A stretch of DNA of 64,000 nucleotides from Paracyclopina nana (Eukaryota; Arthropoda; Copepoda; Cyclopoida; Cyclopettidae): contig JAGUCH010000002.1 of the NCBI GenBank assembly GCA_019096065.1, positions 17,124,501 to 17,188,500 of the forward strand, written 5' to 3'. The notes beneath the pieces are model-generated. The model searched no databases. It saw only the letters and a program-made list of their open reading frames with translations, and was not told the origin of the DNA. Positions 9,485 through 22,700 of this stretch are shown in pieces; within the stretch, counting starts at the first letter, position 1, and every line of letters begins with the position of its first letter. A program made the position numbers and the translations under genes.

Positions 9485-10600
9485 CAGATATCTTTTATAT
9501 GTTTTGAACATTATAAATCATTTAAAATATTGTAGAAAGGTCGCATCTACTAATGCCAGGTATATAGATAGACCTGCCACTTAATTGAACAAGGCAATTT
9601 AATTGCAGGCTGTATATGGTAGGCCGTAGGCCTGCCATTTAACATTACAATTTAAAGTCAGGCCGTAGGCCTGACTTTAAATTGTTATTGGGCCTTCAAT
9701 TACATTAGAGGCCAGCCCTGTTACTTTTGCTAGGTTGACTGATGCTTCACATTTGAGCCTTAGTTTTAGGTTTGTTTTGAAATGGCTTTCCATGGCACAG
9801 TGGATCAAAAAGCTGAATTGATGCGCACGAAGAAAAATTATGCCTAAAAACAGATGTCCAATTATCAACGAGAGGGATTTATTTTTTTCGCACAAAAAAA
9901 AACTAAAACACAACGCTTTCTTTTCTTCTCGCAGCGCGCAGTGAAAAAACTCGTGAAATTGTAGGTGCAAAATCAGCCAATTTTCATCGGGCCATAACCT
10001 TAAAATTGAAATTCAGATATTAAAATACCTAAAAAATTCGATTTATAATTCTGTGAAATATTGATGGTCGCGTATATTAGGTGTCGCATGTGTCACATGT
10101 GTCAATTTGAGGTTTTTCTCAGCCTTGTCACTTCTCCATTGACCATTTTCCGATTTTTAAAAAGGCATATTTTGCCACGCGTTAATTACGTAGCGCTCGC
10201 CCAGTGTGACGTCACTCTGTTTGTAAGCTGAAAGCATCTTCAAAACAACAGCAACAGTTGCAGTGTGAGGTGGAAGACAAGCTAGAATTTGCAAGACTTT
10301 CTGGCCAAAATTACTGGAAAACAGAGCTTATTTTAAAGAGGACACCATGCCAAATTTCAGAAATAAGCAGCACAGTAAAAGGAGCCGAGCATTGCCTTTG
10401 AAAAACCAAGCTTAAATTCTCATGAAAAAAACCAATATACAGGAATGAGAAGCCCAAATGCTAAATGCCAAGAAAAAAGGTGAGGTTACTGTGAATTCTT
10501 TGTTTGAAATATGAAAAAGGATATTTTCAGATACGGCTCAATGGAGTAAAACAAAAAAGGAAGACTTACTGCAGATTAGCTCGCAATTGTGAAAACCGAA
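9485..10600 (+). promoter_or_regulatory. Helitron copy 1 leader and presumed promoter region
   Basis: AT-rich leader between the tRNA-like end and the satellite array. It contains hairpins of the GGCC-GTA-GGCC type (9648-9684 is a perfect 17-bp-stem example). It also holds a conserved stretch near 10465-10550 ending in the splice donor AAAAAG|GTGAGG (10479/10480), which is matched in copy 2 at 44020/44021. No promoter element can be named. Short open frames here (for example minus 9677-9970) have no recognisable product. Confidence 0.5.
9648..9684. other. Perfect hairpin, 17-bp stem with GTA loop
   Basis: CAATTTAAAGTCAGGCC, loop GTA, then its exact reverse complement. The right arm marks the start of a 3,111-bp duplicated block. 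Confidence 0.9.
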
Positions 10601-12775
10601 GATGCCTCCTTTCATGACTCGTGAAATCACCAGCTGCCTCAAAATATTTTGACCATGCCTGATGACCCTCTAGGACCTGGACACACTGGCCAACTCATCC
10701 TTGGTCTCACATGGAAGGCTGGAGTACAACCTCATTTTGGCTGCAGATCAGCTGGCTATAGTGAAAAACGAAGTTGCCTCCTTTCATGACTTGTGAAATC
10801 ACCAGCTGCCTCAAAATATTTTGACCATGCCTGATGTCCCTCTAGAACCTGCGCACACTGGCCAACTCATCCTTGATCTCACATGGAAGGCTGGAGGACA
10901 ACCTCATTTTGGCTGCAGATCAGCTGGCTATAGTGAAAAACGAAGTTGCCTCCTTTCATGACTTGTGAAATCACCAGCTGCCTCAAAATATTTTGACCAT
11001 GCCTGATGACCCTCTAGGACCTGGACACACTGGCCAACTCATCCTTGGTCTCACATGGAAGGCTGGAGGACAACCTCATTTTGGCTGCAGATCAGCTGGC
11101 TATAGTGAAATACGAAGTTGCCTCCTTTCATGACTTGTGAAATCACCAGCTGCCTCAAAATATTTTGACCATGCCTGATGACCCTCTAGGACCTGGACAC
11201 ACTGGCCAACTCATCCTTGGTCTCACATGGAAGGCTGGAGGACAACCTCATTTTGGCTGCAGATCAGCTGGCTATAGTGAAATACAAAGATGCCTCCTTT
11301 CATGACTTGTGAAATCACCAGCTGCCTCAAAATATTTTGACCATGCCTGATGTCCCTCTAGAACCTGCGCACACTGGCCAACTCATCCTTGGTCTCACAT
11401 GGAAGGCTGGAGGACAACCTCATTTTGGCTGCAGATCAGCTGGCTATAGTGAAATACGAAGTTGCCTCCTTTCATGACTTGTGAAATCACCAGCTGCCTC
11501 AAAATATTTTGACCATGCCTGATGACCCTCTAGGACCTGGACACACTGGCCAACTCATCCTTGGTCTCACATGGAAGGCTGGAGGACAACCTCATTTTGG
11601 CTGCAGATCAGCTGGCTATAGTGAAATACGAAGATGCCTCCTTTCATGACTTGTGAAATCACCAGCTGCCTCAAAATATTTTGACCATGCCTGATGTCCC
11701 TCTAGAACCTGCGCACACTGGCCAACTCATCCTTGATCTCACATGGAAGGCTGGAGGACAACCTCATTTTGGCTGCAGATCAGCTGGCTATAGTGAAAAA
11801 CGAAGTTGCCTCCTTTCATGACTTGTGAAATCACCAGCTGCCTCAAAATATTTTGACCATGCCTGATGACCCTCTAGGACCTGGACACACTGGCCAACTC
11901 ATCCTTGGTCTCACATGGAAGGCTGGAGGACAACCTCATTTTGGCTGCAGATCAGCTGGCTATAGTGAAAAACGAAGTTGCCTCCTTTCATGACTTGTGA
12001 AATCACCAGCTGCCTCAAAATATTTTGACCATGCCTGATGACCCTCTAGGACCTGGACACACTGGCCAACTCATCCTTGATCTCACATGGAAGGCTGGAG
12101 GACAACCTCATTTTGGCTGCAGATCAGCTGGCTATAGTGAAAAACGAAGTTGCCTCCTTTCATGACTTGTGAAATCACCAGCTGCCTCAAAATATTTTGA
12201 CCATGCCTGATGACCCTCTAGGACCTGGACACACTGGCCAACTCATCCTTGGTCTCACATGGAAGGCTGGAGGACAACCTCATTTTGGCTGCAGATCAGC
12301 TGGCTATAGTGAAATACGAAGTTGCCTCCTTTCATGACTTGTGAAATCACCAGCTGCCTCAAAATATTTTGACCATGCCTGATGACCCTCTAGGACCTGG
12401 ACACACTGGCCAACTCATCCTTGGTCTCACATGGAAGGCTGGAGGACAACCTCATTTTGGCTGCAGATCAGCTGGCTATAGTGAAATACAAAGATGCCTC
12501 CTTTCATGACTTGTGAAATCACCAGCTGCCTCAAAATATTTTGACCATGCCTGATGTCCCTCTAGAACCTGCGCACACTGGCCAACTCATCCTTGGTCTC
12601 ACATGGAAGGCAGGAGGACAACCTCATTTTGGCTGCAGATCAGCTGGCTATAGTGAAATACGAAGTTGCCTCCTTTCATGACTTGTGAAATCACCAGCTG
12701 CCTCAAAATATTTTGACCATGCCTGATGACCCTCTAGGACCTGGACACACTGGCCAACTCATCCTTGGTCTCACA
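10601..12775 (+). repeat. 172-bp satellite array, block 1 (13 monomers)
   Basis: Monomer landmarks GATGCCTCCTTTCATGACT, CTCAAAATATTTTGACCATG, CCTGATGACCCTCTAGGACC and GGCTGCAGATCAGCTGGC recur at exactly 172 bases (10601, 10773, 10945 ... 12665). The last monomer is cut off by the duplicated leader. Confidence 0.97.
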
Positions 12776-12778
12776 AAA

Positions 12779-13711
12779 GGCCTGACTTTAAATTGTTATT
12801 GGGCCTTCAATTACATTAGAGGCCAGCCCTGTTACTTTTGCTAGGTTGACTGATGCTTCACATTTGAGCCTTAGTTTTAGGTTTGTTTTGAAATGGCTTT
12901 CCATGGCACAGTGGATCAAAAAGCTGAATTGATGCGCACGAAGAAAAATTATGCCTAAAAACAGATGTCCAATTATCAACGAGAGGGATTTATTTTTTTC
13001 GCACAAAAAAAAACTAAAACACAACGCTTTCTTTTCTTCTCGCAGCGCGCAGTGAAAAAACTCGTGAAATTGTAGGTGCAAAATCAGCCAATTTTCATCG
13101 GGCCATAACCTTAAAATTGAAATTCAGATATTAAAATACCTAAAAAATTCGATTTATAATTCTGTGAAATATTGATGGTCGCGTATATTAGGTGTCGCAT
13201 GTGTCACATGTGTCAATTTGAGGTTTTTCTCAGCCTTGTCACTTCTCCATTGACCATTTTCCGATTTTTAAAAAGGCATATTTTGCCACGCGTTAATTAC
13301 GTAGCGCTCGCCCAGTGTGACGTCACTCTGTTTGTAAGCTGAAAGCATCTTCAAAACAACAGCAACAGTTGCAGTGTGAGGTGGAAGACAAGCTAGAATT
13401 TGCAAGACTTTCTGGCCAAAATTACTGGAAAACAGAGCTTATTTTAAAGAGGACACCATGCCAAATTTCAGAAATAAGCAGCACAGTAAAAGGAGCCGAG
13501 CATTGCCTTTGAAAAACCAAGCTTAAATTCTCATGAAAAAAACCAATATACAGGAATGAGAAGCCCAAATGCTAAATGCCAAGAAAAAAGGTGAGGTTAC
13601 TGTGAATTCTTTGTTTGAAATATGAAAAAGGATATTTTCAGATACGGCTCAATGGAGTAAAACAAAAAAGGAAGACTTACTGCAGATTAGCTCGCAATTG
13701 TGAAAACCGAA
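12779..13711 (+). repeat. Second copy of Helitron leader between satellite blocks
   Basis: Repeat of 9668-10600, including a second splice donor AAAAAG|GTGAGG at 13590/13591. Confidence 0.88.
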
Positions 13712-16700
13712 GATGCCTCCTTTCATGACTCGTGAAATCACCAGCTGCCTCAAAATATTTTGACCATGCCTGATGACCCTCTAGGACCTGGACACACTGG
13801 CCAACTCATCCTTGGTCTCACATGGAAGGCTGGAGTACAACCTCATTTTGGCTGCAGATCAGCTGGCTATAGTGAAAAACGAAGTTGCCTCCTTTCATGA
13901 CTTGTGAAATCACCAGCTGCCTCAAAATATTTTGACCATGCCTGATGTCCCTCTAGAACCTGCGCACACTGGCCAACTCATCCTTGATCTCACATGGAAG
14001 GCTGGAGGACAACCTCATTTTGGCTGCAGATCAGCTGGCTATAGTGAAAAACGAAGTTGCCTCCTTTCATGACTTGTGAAATCACCAGCTGCCTCAAAAT
14101 ATTTTGACCATGCCTGATGACCCTCTAGGACCTGGACACACTGGCCAACTCATCCTTGGTCTCACATGGAAGGCTGGAGGACAACCTCATTTTGGCTGCA
14201 GATCAGCTGGCTATAGTGAAATACGAAGTTGCCTCCTTTCATGACTTGTGAAATCACCAGCTGCCTCAAAATATTTTGACCATGCCTGATGACCCTCTAG
14301 GACCTGGACACACTGGCCAACTCATCCTTGGTCTCACATGGAAGGCTGGAGGACAACCTCATTTTGGCTGCAGATCAGCTGGCTATAGTGAAATACAAAG
14401 ATGCCTCCTTTCATGACTTGTGAAATCACCAGCTGCCTCAAAATATTTTGACCATGCCTGATGTCCCTCTAGAACCTGCGCACACTGGCCAACTCATCCT
14501 TGGTCTCACATGGAAGGCTGGAGGACAACCTCATTTTGGCTGCAGATCAGCTGGCTATAGTGAAATACGAAGTTGCCTCCTTTCATGACTTGTGAAATCA
14601 CCAGCTGCCTCAAAATATTTTGACCATGCCTGATGACCCTCTAGGACCTGGACACACTGGCCAACTCATCCTTGGTCTCACATGGAAGGCTGGAGGACAA
14701 CCTCATTTTGGCTGCAGATCAGCTGGCTATAGTGAAATACGAAGATGCCTCCTTTCATGACTTGTGAAATCACCAGCTGCCTCAAAATATTTTGACCATG
14801 CCTGATGTCCCTCTAGAACCTGCGCACACTGGCCAACTCATCCTTGATCTCACATGGAAGGCTGGAGGACAACCTCATTTTGGCTGCAGATCAGCTGGCT
14901 ATAGTGAAAAACGAAGTTGCCTCCTTTCATGACTTGTGAAATCACCAGCTGCCTCAAAATATTTTGACCATGCCTGATGACCCTCTAGGACCTGGACACA
15001 CTGGCCAACTCATCCTTGGTCTCACATGGAAGGCTGGAGGACAACCTCATTTTGGCTGCAGATCAGCTGGCTATAGTGAAATACGAAGTTGCCTCCTTTC
15101 ATGACTTGTGAAATCACCAGCTGCCTCAAAATATTTTGACCATGCCTGATGACCCTCTAGGACCTGGACACACTGGCCAACTCATCCTTGATCTCACATG
15201 GAAGGCTGGAGGACAACCTCATTTTGGCTGCAGATCAGCTGGCTATAGTGAAATACGAAGTTGCCTCCTTTCATGACTTGTGAAATCACCAGCTGCCTCA
15301 AAATATTTTGACCATGCCTGATGACCCTCTAGGACCTGGACACACTGGCCAACTCATCCTTGGTCTCACATGGAAGGCTGGAGGACAACCTCATTTTGGC
15401 TGCAGATCAGCTGGCTATAGTGAAATACGAAGTTTCCTCCTTTCATGACTTGTGAAATCACCAGCTGCCTCAAAATATTTTGACCATGCCTGATGACCCT
15501 CTAGGACCTGGACACACTGGCCAACTCATCCTTGGTCTCACATGGAAGGCTGGAGGACAACCTCATTTTGGCTGCAGATCAGCTGGCTATAGTGAAATAC
15601 AAAGATGCCTCCTTTCATGACTTGTGAAATCACCAGCTGCCTCAAAATATTTTGACCATGCCTGATGTCCCTCTAGAACCTGCGCACACTGGCCAACTCA
15701 TCCTTGGTCTCACATGGAAGGCTGGAGGACAACCTCATTTTGGCTGCAGATCAGCTGGCTATAGTGAAATACGAAGTTGCCTCCTTTCATGACTTGTGAA
15801 ATCACCAGCTGCCTCAAAATATTTTGACCATGCCTGATGACCCTCTAGGACCTGGACACACTGGCCAACTCATCCTTGGTCTCACATGGAAGGCTGGAGG
15901 ACAACCTCATTTTGGCTGCAGATCAGCTGGCTATAGTGAAATACGAAGATGCCTCCTTTCATGACTTGTGAAATCACCAGCTGCCTCAAAATATTTTGAC
16001 CATGCCTGATGTCCCTCTAGAACCTGCGCACACTGGCCAACTCATCCTTGATCTCACATGGAAGGCTGGAGGACAACCTCATTTTGGCTGCAGATCAGCT
16101 GGCTATAATGAAATACGAAGATGCCTCCTTTCATGACTCGTGAAATCACCAGCTGCCTCAAAATATTTTGACCATGCCTGATGACCCTCTAGGACCTGAG
16201 CACACTGGCCAACTCATCCTTGATCTCACATGGAAGGCTGGAGGACAACCTCATTTTGGCTGCAGATCAGCTGGCTATAGTGAAAAACGAAGTTGCCTCC
16301 TTTCATGACTCTTGAAATCACCAGCTGCCTCAAAATATTTTGACCATGCCTGATGACCCTCTAGGACCTGGACACACTGGCCAACTCATCCTTGGTCTCA
16401 CATGGAAGGCTGGAGGACAACCTCATTTTGGCTGCAGATCAGCTGGCTATAGTGAAAAACGAAGTTGCCTCCTTTCATGACTTGTGAAATCACCAGCTGC
16501 CTCAAAATATTTTGACCATGCCTGATGACCCTCTAGGACCTGGACACACTGGCCAACTCATCCTTGATCTCACATGGAAGGCTGGAGGACAACCTCATTT
16601 TGGCTGCAGATCAGCTGGCTATAGTGAAAAACGAAGTTGCCTCCTTTCATGACTTGTGAAATCACCAGCTGCCTCAAAATATTTTGACCATGCCTGATGA

Positions 16701-19700
16701 CCCTCTAGGACCTGGACACACTGGCCAACTCATCCTTGGTCTCACATGGAAGGCTGGAGGACAACCTCATTTTGGCTGCAGATCAGCTGGCTATAGTGAA
16801 ATACGAAGTTTCCTCCTTTCATGACTTGTGAAATCACCAGCTGCCTCAAAATATTTTGACCATGCCTGATGACCCTCTAGGACCTGGACACACTGGCCAA
16901 CTCATCCTTGGTCTCACATGGAAGGCTGGAGGACAACCTCATTTTGGCTGCAGATCAGCTGGCTATAGTGAAATACAAAGATGCCTCCTTTCATGACTTG
17001 TGAAATCACCAGCTGCCTCAAAATATTTTGACCATGCCTGATGTCCCTCTAGAACCTGCGCACACTGGCCAACTCATCCTTGGTCTCACATGGAAGGCTG
17101 GAGGACAACCTCATTTTGGCTGCAGATCAGCTGGCTATAGTGAAATACGAAGTTGCCTCCTTTCATGACTTGTGAAATCACCAGCTGCCTCAAAATATTT
17201 TGACCATGCCTGATGACCCTCTAGGACCTGGACACACTGGCCAACTCATCCTTGGTCTCACATGGAAGGCTGGAGGACAACCTCATTTTGGCTGCAGATC
17301 AGCTGGCTATAGTGAAATACGAAGATGCCTCCTTTCATGACTTGTGAAATCACCAGCTGCCTCAAAATATTTTGACCATGCCTGATGTCCCTCTAGAACC
17401 TGCGCACACTGGCCAACTCATCCTTGATCTCACATGGAAGGCTGGAGGACAACCTCATTTTGGCTGCAGATCAGCTGGCTATAATGAAATACGAAGATGC
17501 CTCCTTTCATGACTCGTGAAATCACCAGCTGCCTCAAAATATTTTGACCATGCCTGATGACCCTCTAGGACCTGAGCACACTGGCCAACTCATCCTTGAT
17601 CTCACATGGAAGGCTGGAGGACAACCTCATTTTGGCTGCAGATCAGCTGGCTATAGTGAAAAACGAAGTTGCCTCCTTTCATGACTCTTGAAATCACCAG
17701 CTGCCTCAAAATATTTTGACCATGCCTGATGACCCTCTAGGACCTGGACACACTGGCCAACTCATCCTTGGTCTCACATGGAAGGCTGGAGGACAACCTC
17801 ATTTTGGCTGCAGATCAGCTGGCTATAGTGAAACACGAAGTTGCCTCCTTTCATGACTCGTGAAATCACCAGCTTCCTCAACATATTTTGACCATGCCTG
17901 ATGACCCTCTAGGACCTGTGCACACTGGCCAACTCATCCTTGGTCTCACATGGAAGGCTGGAGGACAACCTCATTTTGGCTGCAGATCAGCTGGCTATAA
18001 TGAAATACGAAGATGCCTCCTTTCATGACTCGTAAAATCACCAGCTGCCTCAAAATATTTTGACCATGCCTGATGACCCTCTAGGACCTGTGCACACTGG
18101 CCAACTCATCCTTGGTCTCACATGGAAGGCTGGAGGACAACCTCATTTTGGCTGCAGATCAGCTGGCTATAGTGAAATACGAAGATGCCTCCTTTCATGA
18201 CTTGTGAAATCACCAGCTGCCTCAAAATATTTTGACCATGCCTGATGACCCTCTAGGACCTGGACACACTGGCCAACTCATCCTTGGTCTCACATGGAAG
18301 GCTGGAGGACAACCTCATTTTGGCTGCAGATCAGCTGGCTATAGTGAAATACGAAGATGCCTCCTTTCATGACTTGTGAAATCACCAGCTGCCTCAAAAT
18401 ATTTTGACCATGCCTGATGTCCCTCTAGAACCTGCGCACACTGGCCAACTCATCCTTGATCTCACATGGAAGGCTGGAGGACAACCTCATTTTGGCTGCA
18501 GATCAGCTGGCTATAATGAAATACGAAGATGCCTCCTTTCATGACTCGTGAAATCACCAGCTGCCTCAAAATATTTTGACCATGCCTGATGACCCTCTAG
18601 GACCTGTGCACACTGGCCAACTCATCCTTGGTCTCACATGGAAGGCTGGAGGACAACCTCATTTTGGCTGCAGATCAGCTGGCTATAGTGAAATACGAAG
18701 ATGCCTCCTTTCATGACTTGTGAAATCACCAGCTGCCTCAAAATATTTTGACCATGCCTGATGACCCTCTAGGACCTGGACACACTGGCCAACTCATCCT
18801 TGGTCTAACATGGAAGGCTGGAGGACAACCTCATTTTGGCTGCAGATCAGCTGGCTATAGTGAAAAACGAAGATGCCTCCTTTCATGACTTGTGAAATCA
18901 CCAGCTGCCTCAAAATATTTTGACCATGCCTGATGACCCTCTAGGACCTGTGCAGACTGGCCAACTCATCCTTGGTCTCACATGGAAGGCTGGAGGACAA
19001 CCTCATTTTGGCTGCAGATCAGCTGGCTATAGTGAAATACGAAGTTGCCTCCTTTCATGACTCGTGAAATCACCAGCTGCCTCAAAATATTTTGACCATG
19101 CCTGATGACCCTCTAGGACCTGGACACACTGGCCAACTCATCCTTGGTCTCACATGGAAGGCTGGAGGACAACCTCATTTTGGCTGCAGATCAGCTGGCT
19201 ATAGTGAAATACGAAGTTGCCTCCTTTCATGACTCGTGAAATCACCAGCTGCCTCAAAATATTTTGACCATGCCTGATGACCCTCTAGGACCTGTGCAGA
19301 CTGGCCAACTCATCCTTGGTCTCACATGGAAGGCTGGAGGACAACCTCATTTTGGCTGCAGATCAGCTGGCTATAGTGAAATACGAAGTTGCCTCCTTTC
19401 ATGACTCGTGAAATCACCAGCTGCCTCAAAATATTTTGACCATGCCTGATGACCCTCTAGGACCTGGACACACTGGCCAACTCATCCTTGGTCTCACATG
19501 GAAGGCTGGAGGACAACCTCATTTTGGCTGCAGATCAGCTGGCTATAGTGAAAAACGAAGTTGCCTCCTTTCATGACTTGTGAAATCACCAGCTGCCTCA
19601 AAATATTTTGACCATGCCTGATGACCCTCTAGGACCTGTGCAGACTGGCCAACTCATCCTTGGTCTCACATGGAAGGCTGGAGGACAACCTCATTTTGGC

Positions 19701-22700
19701 TGCAGATCAGCTGGCTATAGTGAAATACGAAGTTGCCTCCTTTCATGACTCGTGAAATCACCAGCTGCCTCAAAATATTTTGACCATGCCTGATGACCCT
19801 CTAGGACCTGGACACACTGGCCAACTCATCCTTGGTCTAACATGGAAGGCTGGAGGACAACCTCATTTTGGCTGCAGATCAGCTGGCTATAGTGAAAAAC
19901 GAAGATGCCTCCTTTCATGACTTGTGAAATCACCAGCTTCCTCAAAATATTTTGACCATGCCTGATGACCCTCTAGGACCTGGACACACTGGCCAACTCA
20001 TCCTTGGTCTCACATGGAAGGCTGGAGGACAACCTCATTTTGGCTGCAGATCAGCTGGCTATAGTGAAAAACGAAGTTGCCTCCTTTCATGACTTGTGAA
20101 ATCACCAGCTGCCTCAAAATATTTTGACCATGCCTGATGACCCTCTAGGACCTGTGCAGACTGGCCAACTCATCCTTGGTCTCACATGGAAGGCTGGAGG
20201 ACAACCTCATTTTGGCTGCAGATCAGCTGGCTATAGTGAAATACGAAGTTGCCTCCTTTCATGACTCGTGAAATCACCAGCTGCCTCAAAATATTTTGAC
20301 CATGCCTGATGACCCTCTAGGACCTGGACACACTGGCCAACTCATCCTTGGTCTAACATGGAAGGCTGGAGGACAACCTCATTTTGGCTGCAGATCAGCT
20401 GGCTATAGTGAAAAACGAAGATGCCTCCTTTCATGACTTGTGAAATCACCAGCTTCCTCAAAATATTTTGACCATGCCTGATGACCCTCTAGGACCTGGA
20501 CACACTGGCCAACTCATCCTTGGTCTCACATGGAAGGCTGGAGGACAACCTCATTTTGGCTGCAGATCAGCTGGCTATAGTGAAAAACGAAGTTGCCTCC
20601 TTTCATGACTCGTGAAATCACCAGCTTCCTCAAAATATTTTGACCATGCCTGATGACCCTCTAGGACCTGGACACACTGGCCAACTCATCCTTGGTCTCA
20701 CATGGAAGGCTGGAGGACAACCTCATTTTGGCTGCAGATCAGCTGGCTATAGTGAAACACGAAGTTGCCTCCTTTCATGACTCGTGAAATCACCAGCTTC
20801 CTCAACATATTTTGACCATGCCTGATGACCCTCTAGGACCTGTGCACACTGGCCAACTCATCCTTGGTCTCACATGGAAGGCTGGAGGACAACCTCATTT
20901 TGGCTGCAGATCAGCTGGCTATAATGAAATACGAAGATGCCTCCTTTCATGACTCGTAAAATCACCAGCTGCCTCAAAATATTTTGACCATGCCTGATGA
21001 CCCTCTAGGACCTGTGCACACTGGCCAACTCATCCTTGGTCTCACATGGAAGGCTGGAGGACAACCTCATTTTGGCTGCAGATCAGCTGGCTATAGTGAA
21101 ATACGAAGATGCCTCCTTTCATGACTTGTGAAATCACCAGCTGCCTCAAAATATTTTGACCATGCCTGATGACCCTCTAGGACCTGGACACACTGGCCAA
21201 CTCATCCTTGGTCTAACATGGAAGGCTGGAGGACAACCTCATTTTGGCTGCAGATCAGCTGGCTATAGTGAAAAACGAAGATGCCTCCTTTCATGACTTG
21301 TGAAATCACCAGCTGCCTCAAAATATTTTGACCATGCCTGATGACCCTCTAGGACCTGTGCAGACTGGCCAACTCATCCTTGGTCTCACATGGAAGGCTG
21401 GAGGACAACCTCATTTTGGCTGCAGATCAGCTGGCTATAGTGAAATACGAAGTTGCCTCCTTTCATGACTCGTGAAATCACCAGCTGCCTCAAAATATTT
21501 TGACCATGCCTGATGACCCTCTAGGACCTGGACACACTGGCCAACTCATCCTTGGTCTAACATGGAAGGCTGGAGGACAACCTCATTTTGGCTGCAGATC
21601 AGCTGGCTATAGTGAAAAACGAAGATGCCTCCTTTCATGACTTGTGAAATCACCAGCTGCCTCAAAATATTTTGACCATGCCTGATGACCCTCTAGGACC
21701 TGTGCAGACTGGCCAACTCATCCTTGGTCTCACATGGAAGGCTGGAGGACAACCTCATTTTGGCTGCAGATCAGCTGGCTATAGTGAAATACGAAGTTGC
21801 CTCCTTTCATGACTCGTGAAATCACCAGCTGCCTCAAAATATTTTGACCATGCCTGATGACCCTCTAGGACCTGGACACACTGGCCAACTCATCCTTGGT
21901 CTCACATGGAAGGCTGGAGGACAACCTCATTTTGGCTGCAGATCAGCTGGCTATAGTGAAAAACGAAGTTGCCTCCTTTCATGACTCGTGAAATCACCAG
22001 CTTCCTCAAAATATTTTGACCATGCCTGATGACCCTCTAGGACCTGGACACACTGGCCAACTCATCCTTGGTCTCACATGGAAGGCTGGAGGACAACCTC
22101 ATTTTGGCTGCAGATCAGCTGGCTATAGTGAAATACGAAGATGCCTCCTTTCATGACTTGTGAAATCACCAGCTGCCTCAAAATATTTTGACCATGCCTG
22201 ATGTCCCTCTAGAACCTGCGCACACTGGCCAACTCATCCTTGATCTCACATGGAAGGCTGGAGGACAACCTCATTTTGGCTGCAGATCAGCTGGCTATAA
22301 TGAAATACGAAGATGCCTCCTTTCATGACTCGTGAAATCACCAGCTGCCTCAAAATATTTTGACCATGCCTGATGACCCTCTAGGACCTGGACACACTGG
22401 CCAACTCATCCTTGGTCTAACATGGAAGGCTGGAGGACAACCTCATTTTGGCTGCAGATCAGCTGGCTATAGTGAAAAACGAAGATGCCTCCTTTCATGA
22501 CTTGTGAAATCACCAGCTGCCTCAAAATATTTTGACCATGCCTGATGACCCTCTAGGACCTGTGCAGACTGGCCAACTCATCCTTGGTCTCACATGGAAG
22601 GCTGGAGGACAACCTCATTTTGGCTGCAGATCAGCTGGCTATAGTGAAATACGAAGTTGCCTCCTTTCATGACTCGTGAAATCACCAGCTGCCTCAAAAT

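Larger units (their letters stand above)
9668..15889. repeat. 3,111-bp tandem duplication (leader plus part of satellite)
   Basis: 9668-12778 is repeated at 12779-15889 with a constant offset of 3,111. Unique leader sequence (GGCCTGACTTTAAATTG onward), the splice donor and the first ~13 satellite monomers are all duplicated. The junction cuts a satellite monomer at about 12775 (TCTCACA, then AAAGGCCTGAC). The leader parts appear identical; monomers show scattered differences. Confidence 0.88.

Noticed and set aside
9677-9970. 97-codon minus-strand ORF, repeated exactly at 12788-13081
   Set aside because: The identity is explained by the 3,111-bp duplication; no counterpart in Helitron copy 2 and no recognisable domain.
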